Shown: positions 25,102-33,725, numbered from the stretch's first letter. The stretch: 64,000 nt of DNA from Actinocorallia longicatena (GCF_039534125.1 NZ_BAAAUV010000029.1:1-64000); one strand, 5' to 3'. Numbers and translations: made by a program. Notes: generated from the letters alone by a model not told the origin.

Positions 25102-25773
25102 CTACCGTCCACCTCCGACACTGTCCCACCCCAGCAGTTCACGGGCCGTGCGGGCGGCGGCCAGTGCGGCGCCGTCCAGTCCGGTGGGCGGGGGGACGGG
25201 CGGCAGCCGTTCGGGCAGAGGCCCGGGCGTGCGGGCGAAGACCGACCGGGCGGGTTCCCCGGCGGGCGGCGCGGCGAGGACGGCGGCGCGGTCGCGTCCG
25301 CGCAGCAGGAGCAGCAGGAAGGGATCCTCGTCGAGCAGCCAGGCGACCTGGTAGGCGAGCCCGAGGGCGTGGCGGCATTCCCATCCGCCGCAGTCGCACT
25401 CGAAATCGAGGGTCCAGGGCAGGATCGGGACCTCCTCCAGGATGTCGCGCGGCAGGTCACCGGACAGGAGCGCGGCGAGGTTGCCCGCCCGGGCGGTGAC
25501 GGCGTCGGCGAAGGCCACCCATTCGGCGTCGCTCAAGGTCGGGACCTTGACGACGGCGTGGTGGTCCTCGGCCGCCGCGGCGATCCGGCCGGGGGAGAGG
25601 CCGAGGGGGCCGAGGAGCCCGCGTTTGGCGTAGGCCCGGCCGGCCTGGGTGAGGGTGCGGTCCAGGACGGTCTCCTCCAGGGCCTCGACCCAGGCGCGCC
25701 CCCACCAGGTGGCGGCGAAGGACTTGCCCGCGCGCTGCGGGGGGAAGGCGGGGAATCCGAGTGCGGTGGTCAC
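25102..25773 (-). CDS. SWIM zinc-finger protein
   Basis: A 223-residue protein with a SWIM zinc-binding motif C-x-C-xn-C-x-H at FECDCGGWECRHALGLAYQVA (about 120-140). SWIM modules bind DNA or proteins and in bacteria are often encoded next to SNF2 helicases, as here. The GTG start at 25773 overlaps the helicase stop (GTGA), so the two are coupled and their products may form one complex. Confidence 0.9.
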   Translation of the reverse strand: MTTALGFPAFPPQRAGKSFAATWWGRAWVEALEETVLDRTLTQAGRAYAKRGLLGPLGLSPGRIAAAAEDHHAVVKVPTLSDAEWVAFADAVTARAGNLAALLSGDLPRDILEEVPILPWTLDFECDCGGWECRHALGLAYQVAWLLDEDPFLLLLLRGRDRAAVLAAPPAGEPARSVFARTPGPLPERLPPVPPPTGLDGAALAAARTARELLGWDSVGGGR

Positions 25774-28256
25774 GGGGTGTCCTCCAGGGCGACGAGGGCG
25801 GCGAGATCGTCGTCGGACAGTTCGGTGAGGGCGGTCTCGCCGCTGGTCAGGACCCGGTCGGCGAGTCCGCGTTTCGCGGTGAGCAGGGCGGCGATGCGGT
25901 CCTCGACGGTCCCCTCGGCGATGAGGCGGTGCACCTGGACGGGGCGGGTCTGGCCGATGCGGTGGGCGCGGTCGGTGGCCTGGTCCTCCACGGCCGGATT
26001 CCACCAGCGGTCGTAGTGGATGACATGGTCGGCGCGCGTCAGGGTGAGGCCGGTCCCGGCGGCCTTCAGCGACAGCAGGAACACCGGCGCCCGTCCTTCC
26101 TGGAAGCGTTCGACGAGCCTCTCGCGTTCGGCGACGGGGGTGCCGCCGTGCAGGAACAGCGTGGGAACGCCCCGCCCGGCGAGATGGGTCTCCAGCAGCC
26201 GGGCCATGGCGACGTACTGGGTGAAGACCAGGACGGCGCCGCCGCCCTCGACGATCTGGTCGACCAGGTCGTCGAGGAGGTCGAGCTTGCCGGACCTGCC
26301 GGTGAGGACGGGTTCGTGCTCCCTGAGGTACTGGGCGGGGTGGTTGCAGATCTGCTTGAGCCCGGTGAGCAGCTTGACGATCGCGCCGCGCCGCTCCATC
26401 CCGTCGGACGCCCTGATGGCGGCCATCATCTCGGCGACCGTCGCGGCGTACAGGGAGGCCTGCTCGGCGGTGAGCGTCACGGGGGCGTCGGACTCGATTT
26501 TGGCGGGCAGCTCGGGCGCGATGCCGGGGTCGTCCTTGCGGCGGCGCAGCAGGAAGGGGCGGAACAGGGCGGCGAAGCGCCGGGCGGTCTCCTCGTCGCC
26601 CGCCTCGATGGGCCGGGCCCAGCGGGTACGGAATCCGGACAGGGTGCCCAGGAGTCCCGGGGTGGTCCAGTCGAGGACGGCCCACAGCTCGCCGAGGTTG
26701 TTCTCCACCGGGGTGCCGGTGAGGGCGACGCGGGCGGCCGCCGGGATGCGCCGCAGCTCCCTGGCGGTGCCGGACAGCCGGTTCTTGACGGCCTGCGCCT
26801 CGTCGGCGACGACCATGCCCCACCGGTGGGCGGCGAGGACGTCGGCGTCCAGGCGCATCGTGGCGTAGGTGGTGAGGACGAAGCCGTGGCCGGGCAGGTC
26901 GCGGCGGGTGCCGTGGAAGCGGGTGACGTCCTGGCCGGGGGCGAAGCGGCGGATCTCGCGCTCCCAGGTGCCGAGCAGGGAGGCGGGGCACACGACGAGG
27001 GTGGGACCCGCGTCCTCGGGGAGCCGGTGCAGGTGCAGGGCGATGAGGGTGAGCGTCTTTCCCAGCCCCATGTCGTCGGCGAGGCAGGCGCCGAGGCCGA
27101 GGTCCGTCATGCGGGCCAGCCACGCCAGCCCGCGCAGCTGGTAGTCGCGCAGGGTGGCGGTGAGGCCCGGTGGCGGCGGGACCTCGCCCGAACGCTCGGG
27201 GTCCGCGAGCCGGTCGCGGAGCTCGGCCAGGCCCGCCTCGACGTCGACGGGGACGTCGGCTTCGCCGGCCCTGACGGTCCCGGCCAGGGCGGCGGCGAGG
27301 GCGCCGACCGGGGTGAGCGGGTCCAGCTCGGGACGGCGGGCGCGGTCGAGGGTCTCGGCGTCGAGCAGCACCCACTGGTCGCGCAGCCGGACGACCGGCC
27401 GGTGGGCCTGGGCGAGGGCGTCCAGCTCGGCGTCGGTGAGGGGCACCCCGCCGATGGCGAGCCGCCAGCCGAGGCGGACCGTCCCGCCGGCGGTGAAGTC
27501 GAGCGGTCCCGGCCGGACAGCGGCGCGGGAGGTGACCTCCCTGGAGAGGTCCTTCGGCCAGTGCACCGCGACTCCGGCGGCGGCCAGGGCCGCGGCTCCG
27601 CCGTTGAGCAGGGCGGCGGCCTCCTTGTCGGTCAGGTAGACCTCGTCGGGGACGGCCAGGTCGAGGGTGCGTCCCGCGGGCGGGTAGACCTGCGCGGCCA
27701 GCCGCAGCGCGGCGACGGCGGCGTCCCTCTCGCGCGGCCAGACCGCGGCGAGGTCCTGGACGAGCGCTCCGTCGTGGATCTGGACGACGGCCTTGAAGTC
27801 GGCGCCGTCGCGATGCTCGATCCGCAGGGAGACCCGGCTCCGGGCGCCGCGTCCGGTGAGGGCGTCGGTGACGGCGTCCAGGAACGCGGCGAGCAGGTCG
27901 CGGGCGGCGGGGAGCCGCAGCCCCTCGGCGGGGCCCGGCCGCGCGCCGTCGGGGACGGTCAGCGGCAGCGACCGTGCGGTGGCGGGCATGGCCGCGGCGA
28001 GCGCCGCGAGGTGGGCCTCGTCGGCGGGCCCCGGACGTCCGCCGCGGGCCAGCAGATGGAGGGCGAAGGCGGCCGCTTCGGCCCAGAACAGCGCGGAGGG
28101 GTCGGTGCCGGGTGCGGTCAGCAGTCCCGGCAGGGCCTCGGCGACGCCCACCCGCCGCAGGGGCGGCCGGGTGAGTGTCACGCCGTCGGCCAGGCACCAG
28201 GTGGGGACGCCGTCGGAATCGGGGAACAGCAGGTGGGGCGGGTCGAACGGGAGCAA
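25770..28256 (-). CDS. SNF2/Rad54-family helicase
   Basis: An 828-residue DEAD/SNF2 ATPase. A variable N-terminal half (DUF3670/SNF2_assoc-like) leads to the translocase: motif I DDMGLGKTLT, motif II VVADEAQAVKN, motif III ALTGTPVENNLGELW, and the C-terminal lobe FTQYVAMARLLETHL, SLKAAGTGLTLTRADHVIHYDRWWNPAVEDQATDRAHRIGQ. It should move along duplex DNA. I prefer the TTG at 28256, with GAAAGGAA 8 bases upstream, over a TTG at 28274 that overlaps the permease stop. The same reading frame stays open through the upstream ABC genes, which can create a false fusion. Confidence 0.9.
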   Translation of the reverse strand: MLPFDPPHLLFPDSDGVPTWCLADGVTLTRPPLRRVGVAEALPGLLTAPGTDPSALFWAEAAAFALHLLARGGRPGPADEAHLAALAAAMPATARSLPLTVPDGARPGPAEGLRLPAARDLLAAFLDAVTDALTGRGARSRVSLRIEHRDGADFKAVVQIHDGALVQDLAAVWPRERDAAVAALRLAAQVYPPAGRTLDLAVPDEVYLTDKEAAALLNGGAAALAAAGVAVHWPKDLSREVTSRAAVRPGPLDFTAGGTVRLGWRLAIGGVPLTDAELDALAQAHRPVVRLRDQWVLLDAETLDRARRPELDPLTPVGALAAALAGTVRAGEADVPVDVEAGLAELRDRLADPERSGEVPPPPGLTATLRDYQLRGLAWLARMTDLGLGACLADDMGLGKTLTLIALHLHRLPEDAGPTLVVCPASLLGTWEREIRRFAPGQDVTRFHGTRRDLPGHGFVLTTYATMRLDADVLAAHRWGMVVADEAQAVKNRLSGTARELRRIPAAARVALTGTPVENNLGELWAVLDWTTPGLLGTLSGFRTRWARPIEAGDEETARRFAALFRPFLLRRRKDDPGIAPELPAKIESDAPVTLTAEQASLYAATVAEMMAAIRASDGMERRGAIVKLLTGLKQICNHPAQYLREHEPVLTGRSGKLDLLDDLVDQIVEGGGAVLVFTQYVAMARLLETHLAGRGVPTLFLHGGTPVAERERLVERFQEGRAPVFLLSLKAAGTGLTLTRADHVIHYDRWWNPAVEDQATDRAHRIGQTRPVQVHRLIAEGTVEDRIAALLTAKRGLADRVLTSGETALTELSDDDLAALVALEDTP

Positions 28257-28270
28257 GCGGGCGGTTCCTT

Positions 28271-29071
28271 TCAAGCGGACAGGCGCTGGAAGCGGCGGAC
28301 CGACAACGGGAAGAACACGGTGGTGATCACCAAGGGCCAGACTATGGCGAGCAGGAGGCCGTGGTCGGCGGCCCATGATCCGCTGCCCGCGACCCCGGGG
28401 TTGCCGAAGAGGTCGCGGACGGCCGTGACGGTCGCCGACAGGGGATTGGCGTCGGCGAGGAACCCGAGCCAGCCGGGCATGTCGGCGGGGGAGGCGAACA
28501 CGTTGGACAGGAACCCGAACGGCCACACCAGGATCTGGACGGCCATCACGGCCTCGGGAGAGGGGAAGCGCAGCCCGAGGTAGATCCCGGCCCACAGGAA
28601 CGCGAACCGCAGCCACAGCAGGAGCGCGACGGCCACGAGCACACGGCCGAACCCCTCGTGCCACCGCCAGCCGACCGCCAGGCCCGCGCCCATCATCACG
28701 ACGAGCCCGGCGGCGGAGTTGATCATGTCGGCGGAGGCCCGGCCGACCACGACGGCGCTGGGCGCCATCGGCAGGGACCTGAACCGGTCGGTGACGCCCT
28801 TGCCGGCGTCGGCGGCGACGGCCGTGAAGGTCCCCTCGATCCCGAACACCATGGTGAGGGCGAACATCCCGGGGAGCAGGAACTCCTTGTAGTCGCCCCC
28901 GCCGGGGATCTCCATGCCGCCGCCGAGCAGGTAGCCGAACATGAGCACCAGCAGGACGGGGAACAGCAGCCCGACCAGCACCTGGACGGGCTGGCGGACC
29001 CAGTGGAGCAGGGCGCGGCGGGTGAGGGTCCAGCCGTCGGACGCGGCCCAGCGGAACGTCGCGGTGGTCAT
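28271..29071 (-). CDS. ABC-2 type permease, DrrB-like
   Basis: A 266-residue ABC-2 permease with six membrane helices (for example PVQVLVGLLFPVLLVLMFGYLLGG and MINSAAGLVVMMGAGLAVG). The cytosolic DAGKGVTDRFRSLPMAPSAVV motif and the SNVFASPADMPGWLGFLADANPLS loop are characteristic of daunorubicin-resistance DrrB proteins. It exports a hydrophobic drug with the ATPase encoded just upstream. The ATG at 29071 overlaps the ATPase's expected stop (ATGA). Confidence 0.93.
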   Translation of the reverse strand: MTTATFRWAASDGWTLTRRALLHWVRQPVQVLVGLLFPVLLVLMFGYLLGGGMEIPGGGDYKEFLLPGMFALTMVFGIEGTFTAVAADAGKGVTDRFRSLPMAPSAVVVGRASADMINSAAGLVVMMGAGLAVGWRWHEGFGRVLVAVALLLWLRFAFLWAGIYLGLRFPSPEAVMAVQILVWPFGFLSNVFASPADMPGWLGFLADANPLSATVTAVRDLFGNPGVAGSGSWAADHGLLLAIVWPLVITTVFFPLSVRRFQRLSA

Positions 29072-30011
29072 GCGTTCTCCTTCTCGGGGGCGCTGGTGAG
29101 GTGGAGGAGACCTCGTCGAGGGTCGGGCGGCGGACTCCGGCGTCCTCGACGGCGATGCCGGCCTCGCGCAGCGCGTGCAGGACTCCGGTGAGGGCGGCGA
29201 CCCGGTCGGTGACGGGTGCGCCGAGCCGCAGGGCGTCGGTGTCGAGCACGGCCTCGGCGCCCGTCACCGAGGACACCACGCGGGCGGCCTCGGGCAGGTC
29301 GGCGGCCTCGCGCAGGACCAGGTCGAGACGGTCGCCGCCCACGAGGTCCTTGAGCCCGGCGGAGTCGCCCTCGGCCACGATCCGGCCGTGGTCGACCACG
29401 CTGATCCGGTCGGCGAGCCGGTCGGCCTCCTCGAGGTACTGGGTGGTGAGCAGGACCGTGGCGCCCTCGGCGACGAGGGCACGGACCGACGCCCACACCT
29501 CGGCACGTCCGCGCGGGTCCAGGCCGGTGGTCGGCTCGTCGAGGAACAGCACCCGGGGCGAGCGGATGAGGGCGGCGGCCAGGTCGAGGCGGCGGCGCAT
29601 CCCGCCGGAGTACTTCGAGACCGGCCGGTCGCCGGTGTCCGCGAGGCCGAACCGCTCCAGCAACTCGGTGGCGCGCAGCCGGGCCCCGCGGGAGCCCAGG
29701 TGGTGGAGGCGACCGAACATCTCCAGGTTCTGGGCGCCCGACAGGACCTCGTCCAGCGCGGCGTGCTGGCCGAGCAACCCGATGGCGGCCCGGACGGCCG
29801 AGGGGTCCCGGGCGACGTCATGCCCGGCGACGGAAGCGGTTCCGGAGTCGGGGCGCAGAAGGGTGGTGAGGACGCGGACGGCGGTGGTCTTGCCGGCCCC
29901 GTTGGGGCCGAGCAGCCCGTGGACGGTGCCGGGGGCGACGGCGAGGTCGAAGCCGTCCAGGGCCCGGACGCCGCGGAAGCTCTTGACGAGCCGCTGGGCG
30001 TGGATGTCCAT
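29068..30011 (-). CDS. ABC exporter ATPase, DrrA-like, with 3' frameshift
   Basis: A DrrA-type ATPase of about 313 residues. Walker A GPNGAGKT, signature YSGGMRRRLDLAAAL and Walker B VLFLDEPTTGLD are intact. The conserved C-terminal tail RRPTLDEV breaks at about 29107-29111: the reading frame continues as SSTSPAPP, whereas the neighbouring frame gives LLHLTSAPEKENA and the stop at 29068 that overlaps the permease ATG in the usual way. One missing base (GTCTTCCTC reduced to GTCTCCTC) explains this. The lesion affects only the last 14 codons but would remove the stop and let translation run on. It is either a real mutation or a base-calling error. Divergent tetR at 30112 is the likely regulator. 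Confidence 0.85.
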
Positions 30012-30037
30012 GGTCCTCCCTAGAAATCAGTAAGGTG

Positions 30038-30101
30038 TACGGAGTTGTTCGGGAGGCATAACCGTACGGCATACGGAGTTAATTCCGTACAGTCTACGGA
30101 G
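30038..30101. promoter_or_regulatory. TACGGAG repeat operator between exporter and tetR
   Basis: TACGGAGTT occurs at 30038-30046 and 30072-30080, TACGGAG at 30095-30101, and TACGGC at 30065-30070. TACGGA (30072-30077) and TCCGTA (30084-30089) form an inverted pair around GTTAAT. The region is the divergent promoter of the DrrAB-like genes and tetR and is A/T-richer than its flanks, so TetR binding to these sites is the natural reading. Confidence 0.7.
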
Positions 30102-30111
30102 AAAATGTGAG

Positions 30112-30861
30112 GTGAGTCACATCGCCGAGAAGAAGCCGAGCGATCCCGGCCGGACCCTCGCCCTGCTGTGGGGGACCGCCCCCGCCGCGCCCGCCCGTGG
30201 ACCCAGGCCGAAGTTCTCGCTCGAGGAGGTCGTGAGCGCGGGGATCCACGTCGCGGACACCGACGGCCTGGACGCCCTGTCGATGCGCCGGGTCGCCGAC
30301 CATCTCGGGATCGGCACGATGTCGGTGTACACCTACGTGCCGGGCCGCAGTGAGCTGCTCCACCTCATGTACGACCGCGCGATGGGGCCGACCCCGCCGC
30401 TGCCGGAGGGCACGACCTGGCGGCAGGCCCTGCGGCACTACGCGGAACTCGGCCGCGACCTGTTCGACCGTCATCCCTGGACGCTGCGCGTCTCCGGCCC
30501 CGGCCTTCTGCTGATGAGCCCCAACAGCACGGCCCGTTCCGAGGCCGTCTACGCCGCCCTGGCCCCGCTCGGCCTGCCCGGCTCCGAGCAGTACGCCATC
30601 GCCGCCACCCTGGACGGCTACGTGCGCGGCATCTGCCAGAGCACCGCGGACATCGCGGCCGACTTCACCGGCCCCGACGACTACGGCCGCTGGTGGGAGG
30701 AGGCCACCCCGCACCTGACCGCGCTGATCGCCCGCGACCGCTTCCCCCACCTGTACGACCTGTGGGAGCAGGGCGCCTTCGAGGTCGAGGTCGACCACGC
30801 CTTCGGCTTCGGCCTGGACCGCATCCTGGACGGCATCGAGCGTCACCTGGACGCCCGCTAG
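30112..30861 (+). CDS. TetR-family transcriptional regulator
   Basis: A 249-residue TetR protein. The HTH lies at about 35-80 (FSLEEVVSAGIHVADTDGLDALSMRRVADHLGIGTMSVYTYVPGRSELL) and the C-terminal ligand domain is of the TetR_C/tetracycline-repressor type. The GTG start at 30112 gives the full HTH. It is divergent from the DrrAB-type exporter and probably represses it through the TACGGAG sites. Its TAG stop lies exactly at the left end of the MITE-like inverted repeat, so that element could have supplied or replaced the gene's last bases. Confidence 0.92.
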   Translation: MSHIAEKKPSDPGRTLALLWGTAPAAPARGPRPKFSLEEVVSAGIHVADTDGLDALSMRRVADHLGIGTMSVYTYVPGRSELLHLMYDRAMGPTPPLPEGTTWRQALRHYAELGRDLFDRHPWTLRVSGPGLLLMSPNSTARSEAVYAALAPLGLPGSEQYAIAATLDGYVRGICQSTADIAADFTGPDDYGRWWEEATPHLTALIARDRFPHLYDLWEQGAFEVEVDHAFGFGLDRILDGIERHLDAR

Positions 30862-30945
30862 GGGCTGTTTCAAAGTCGGCGCCCGTGGCGAGCGGCGTCC
30901 AGGTGCGTGCCTCGTGGGGGCGGAGGAGGGAGTCGACCTGGTTGG
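30858..30945. repeat. left arm of MITE-like/IS-derived element
   Basis: CTAGGGGCTGTTTCAAAGTC at 30858-30877 is the exact reverse complement of 43083-43102. A second block, 30892-30913, matches the reverse complement of 43047-43068 at 17 of 22 positions. CTAG at the tips, or TA, could be a target duplication of the IS5 type. No transposase is encoded. Joining this arm to the right arm across one att core gives a coherent inverted-repeat element of about 168 bp. Confidence 0.75.
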
Positions 30946-30961
30946 GTCGGCGACCAACGAC
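30946..30961. other. attL core
   Basis: GTCGGCGACCAACGAC matches GTCGGCGACCGACGAC at 43023-43038 in 15 of 16 positions. It contains the short palindrome GTCGGCGAC. It lies 224 bases before the integrase start. Confidence 0.65.
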
Positions 30962-31028
30962 ATGATCTTGTGGCGCCCCTGGTCAGCGGGCCTTTTGCTG
31001 TCTGAGATCTGGGGTGGGGAGCCATGGT

Positions 31029-31046
31029 GGGAGCCAGTTGGCTCCC
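31029..31046. repeat. palindrome GGGAGCCA-GT-TGGCTCCC at left end
   Basis: Eight-base perfect arms with a GT centre. A further GGGGAGCCATGG lies just before it at 31016-31027. The same GGAGCCA word forms the arms of the 15-bp palindrome at 42863-42900 near the other end, suggesting a factor that binds both ends or autoregulates int and the XRE gene. The rest of 30962-31184 holds only G-rich inverted repeats (31109-31139) and no gene. Confidence 0.6.
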
Positions 31047-31184
31047 GGATGGCGTGGGAGAATGGGGGTGGTTCCTCACAAGGGGAGCCGCCCCCTTCAA
31101 ACGTGAGTGGGGGGACGGTCCTGGCAGACCGATCCCCCCAGTGACAGCCCGACCCACCCAGACCATGAGCGGAAGGAACGTGTC

Positions 31185-32315
31185 ATGTCGAAGATTACCG
31201 TAGGCGCCTACGAGGGGTCGATCTATCGGGAAGGCGCCGGGTGGACCGTCGCCCTCTCGCTGGGCTTCAAGCCGGACGGCACCCGGAACCGGATCAAGCG
31301 CAAGGGCCGCACCAGAGCCGAAGCCAAGGACCGGATCAAGCAGGCCGTCGCCGACATGGAAAAGGGCGTCAAGCGCGATCACGGCTACACGGTGGCGCGT
31401 GCGGTCAAGGACCTGATCGAGACACTGGCGGCTGGCGGGCTGTCGGAGTCCACGATCGTGGGATATCGCTCCTATGCCGCAAACCACATCAGCAAGATAG
31501 GCGCGGTGAAGGTCGCTGACCTGACCCCGGACCAGGTCGAGAAGTGGCTCATGACGCTTCGCGGAACGATGGCGAGCAGGACGCTGGGAATGATCCACGG
31601 CCTGCTCACACGGGCGCTCGACCGTGCCGCCCGTTTCGACAAGGTAGACCGCAATGTCAGCCGTCTGGTCGCAACCCCGAAAGGCATGAGCAAGGGGCGT
31701 CCGTCCAAGTCGATGACCCTCGATCAGGCCAAAGCCGTTCTCGCCGAAGCGGCCAAGCCTGAGCACCGCTTCGGACCATATGCAATCCTCGCCATTACGA
31801 CCGGCCTGCGTACCGAGGAACTGCGTGCGCTCACGTGGGATGACGTGGACCTGACGACGGGCACGGTCTATGTGGTGCGCTCCGATCGGCAGGGAGGCGA
31901 CACCAAGACCGAGAAGTCCCGGCGTGGTCTGGGTATCGCTCAGACGGCCGTCTCAGCGCTCACGGCGCACAAGGCCCGGCAGGCAGGCGAAAAGCTCATC
32001 GCTGGCGAAGCATGGCAGAACAACGGTCTGGTGTTCGCACGCCCGGACGGGAGCGGATACCGGAGCCAGACCGCCGCCTACCACTTCCGGAAGGTGCTGG
32101 CCGCCGCAGGCCTCAACCCTGACGAATGGACGCCCCGCGAGACCCGGCACTGTTTCGTCTCCATCATGAGCGACCAGGAAGTCCAGATCGAGGTCATTGC
32201 CGACCTATGCGGCCACGCCTCCCCCGCAGTCACCAACGAGGTCTACCGCCATCAGCTCAAGCCGGTCCGCCGGGACGCCACAGCCCACATGGACCGCATT
32301 TTCGGCGCCGCCTAG
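31185..32315 (+). CDS. int: tyrosine site-specific integrase
   Basis: A 376-residue phage-type tyrosine recombinase. An arm-binding N-terminus (Arm-DNA-like, GSIYREGAGWTVALSLG) and a core-binding SAM-like domain (about 70-170) precede the catalytic domain. The catalytic residues are Arg209 (TTGLRTEELRAL), Arg321 (TPRETRHCFVS), His344 (LCGHAS) and nucleophile Tyr354 (EVYRHQ). It catalyses integration and excision of this element. The ATG at 31185 has GGAAGGAA 6-8 bases upstream. A strong bidirectional terminator follows. Confidence 0.95.
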   Translation: MSKITVGAYEGSIYREGAGWTVALSLGFKPDGTRNRIKRKGRTRAEAKDRIKQAVADMEKGVKRDHGYTVARAVKDLIETLAAGGLSESTIVGYRSYAANHISKIGAVKVADLTPDQVEKWLMTLRGTMASRTLGMIHGLLTRALDRAARFDKVDRNVSRLVATPKGMSKGRPSKSMTLDQAKAVLAEAAKPEHRFGPYAILAITTGLRTEELRALTWDDVDLTTGTVYVVRSDRQGGDTKTEKSRRGLGIAQTAVSALTAHKARQAGEKLIAGEAWQNNGLVFARPDGSGYRSQTAAYHFRKVLAAAGLNPDEWTPRETRHCFVSIMSDQEVQIEVIADLCGHASPAVTNEVYRHQLKPVRRDATAHMDRIFGAA

Positions 32316-32330
32316 CCCCGACCATCCGAC

Positions 32331-32376
32331 AGAGCCGTTCAGCCGCCGAGAGGCAGGCTGAACGGCTCTCTGTTTT
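32331..32376. terminator. bidirectional terminator between int and xis-like gene
   Basis: Perfect 14-bp arms AGAGCCGTTCAGCC (32331-32344) and GGCTGAACGGCTCT (32356-32369) enclose an 11-base loop and are followed by CTGTTTT. It separates the convergent int and excisionase-like genes. Confidence 0.92.
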
Positions 32377-32579
32377 CAGGATTCGTCGCTGTCATTGTCC
32401 TTGGTCGTGAGAAAGGCCGTGATGTGTTCTTGGGTGATCCTTCGGAGCCGACCGATTTTGATGCTCCTCAGTTGGCCAGTGCGCAGCAGGCCGTAGACGG
32501 TATCGCGCCCGACCCCGAGAATCTGTGCCGTCTGTTCGACCGTGAATGCCCGTGCCGGGGGGATCGGCCGACCTGTCAT
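32376..32579 (-). CDS. xis: excisionase-like HTH protein
   Basis: A 67-residue protein with a MerR/HTH_17-type fold: FTVEQTAQILGVGRDTVYGLLRTGQLRSIKIGRLRRITQEHITAFL. Such proteins beside integrases act as recombination directionality factors. The ATG at 32579 overlaps the stop of the upstream lipoprotein-like gene (ATGA), so it is made as the last gene of the minus-strand operon that begins with the DNA-transfer ATPase. This couples excision to transfer functions. The role is inferred from family and position. Confidence 0.85.
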   Translation of the reverse strand: MTGRPIPPARAFTVEQTAQILGVGRDTVYGLLRTGQLRSIKIGRLRRITQEHITAFLTTKDNDSDES

Positions 32580-33331
32580 CGGAAGCGCCTCACGAGCCGA
32601 TCGGAGTACTCGGCGGCGATCCGCTGCACGGCGGGTAGGGTGGAATTCTTCCCCCACAGGAGCACGGAGGCGTAGCGCGTGGCGAGGATGAGATTGCCCT
32701 TCTGCCTGTAGTCGAAGATAAAACCGCAGATTCCCGACCGGTGCGGGCATTTGATCTGCTGCACACGGTGGACGTGGACCCATTCGCCGCTCCGGGTGCT
32801 GAGCTTCTGGCGGGCGCACTTCACATCGCGCATCCGGAAAAGGTCCCTTTGGGCTTGCTGGCTGTCGGGATAGACCAGCGCCATTTCGACGAGGACGATT
32901 CGGGAAAGAGTCGAGTTGCGGTACCGGCCGCCTTCATCGCGCCATGACCGCAGGAACAGCCGTCCGACGCTTTCGGGGGCCCGATGGGTGAGAGTGTCGG
33001 GGCCGCAGGTCGGCACGGATGGTGCTGGCGACGCCAGCGGGGAGGCATGCGGCATGACCGGCCCGACGTCGTGCGGGGTGAGCAGCAGGGCGCGGGCCTG
33101 CCGCAGGGTCCGAGCCGCAGGCCCGCACTGGATGGCCGTCCCGTGGATCGTGCAGCCGCCCGCCCCGCCCCCAGAGGGCTCCTGGGCGCCTGTCGGCGGG
33201 GTGCTGGCAGTCGGGGAGGGGGGACGGGGGCTGAGGACGGTTGAGGGCCGCTGACGCGCACAGCCGGTACCGGCGGTCAGGGAGTAGAGCAGAGCGAGGC
33301 AGGCGCACAGGACGATGAACGGATTCCGCAT
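32576..33331 (-). CDS. secreted or lipoprotein-like hypothetical protein
   Basis: A 251-residue protein with an N-terminal export signal (FIVLCACLALLYSLTAGTGC) ending at a Cys in a weak lipobox context, then a Pro/Ser/Thr-rich linker and a globular C-terminal domain with cysteines in CTIHGTAIQC, CAR and CPHRSGICGF. I do not recognise the family. It sits inside the conjugation-type operon between a DUF4282 membrane protein and the xis-like gene, so a cell-surface role in transfer or exclusion is possible. Confidence 0.75.
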   Translation of the reverse strand: MRNPFIVLCACLALLYSLTAGTGCARQRPSTVLSPRPPSPTASTPPTGAQEPSGGGAGGCTIHGTAIQCGPAARTLRQARALLLTPHDVGPVMPHASPLASPAPSVPTCGPDTLTHRAPESVGRLFLRSWRDEGGRYRNSTLSRIVLVEMALVYPDSQQAQRDLFRMRDVKCARQKLSTRSGEWVHVHRVQQIKCPHRSGICGFIFDYRQKGNLILATRYASVLLWGKNSTLPAVQRIAAEYSDRLVRRFR

Positions 33332-33341
33332 GGCTTTCCTT

Positions 33342-33725
33342 TCAGTTCAGCCAGGGTCGGGAACTGCGCCGGGTCTCGTCGGCGATCTTCCGCAGGTCGG
33401 CCAGGTGGTAATTGATGGAAAATCCCGTGAGCAGGGATTCGAGGATGACGCGGACGACGAGAACGCTTCCGATCCATGCGCAGGGGGTGAGGGCTATTGC
33501 GATCCACAGGAGCACGTTTCCCAGGAGCCAGGAGAAAGCCCACAGCAGATAGAGGAAAGCCAGTGAAACGCACCCGCTGAGGAGCTGATATCCCCGGTAG
33601 AGGAGCTTCACCAGATGCGGGGTGAGAAAGTAGTCGAAACCCGGATCGGCGAGTGCCGATCGGACGGCTTCAGGCGAGTAATGGCCGGAAGCTGCTTTCT
33701 TCACAGGTCCTCCGTCGGAATTCAT
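33342..33725 (-). CDS. DUF4282-like membrane protein
   Basis: A 127-residue protein with two membrane helices (LLSGCVSLAFLYLLWAFSWLLG and LLWIAIALTPCAWIGSVLVVRVILESLL) after FDYFLTPHLVKLLYRG, the pattern of DUF4282. It ends with a helix ADLRKIADETR similar to the family's IAENT tail. The function is unknown. Its ATG at 33725 overlaps the stop of the upstream zinc-motif membrane protein. Confidence 0.75.
   Translation of the reverse strand: MNSDGGPVKKAASGHYSPEAVRSALADPGFDYFLTPHLVKLLYRGYQLLSGCVSLAFLYLLWAFSWLLGNVLLWIAIALTPCAWIGSVLVVRVILESLLTGFSINYHLADLRKIADETRRSSRPWLN

Noticed and set aside
25761..28583. A 940-codon plus-strand open frame opposite the helicase
   Set aside because: It is low-complexity Gly/Arg/Glu-rich sequence without motifs, antisense to a well-conserved SNF2 gene.
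25770..30011. A 1413-residue ABC ATPase-helicase fusion protein
   Set aside because: The open frame crosses the intact DrrB-like permease gene, which has its own conserved protein in another frame. The continuity is explained by a one-base frameshift at the ATPase end and the scarcity of stops at high GC.
30862..31184. A tRNA gene as the integration target
   Set aside because: No cloverleaf or TPsiC-like box was found next to either att core.
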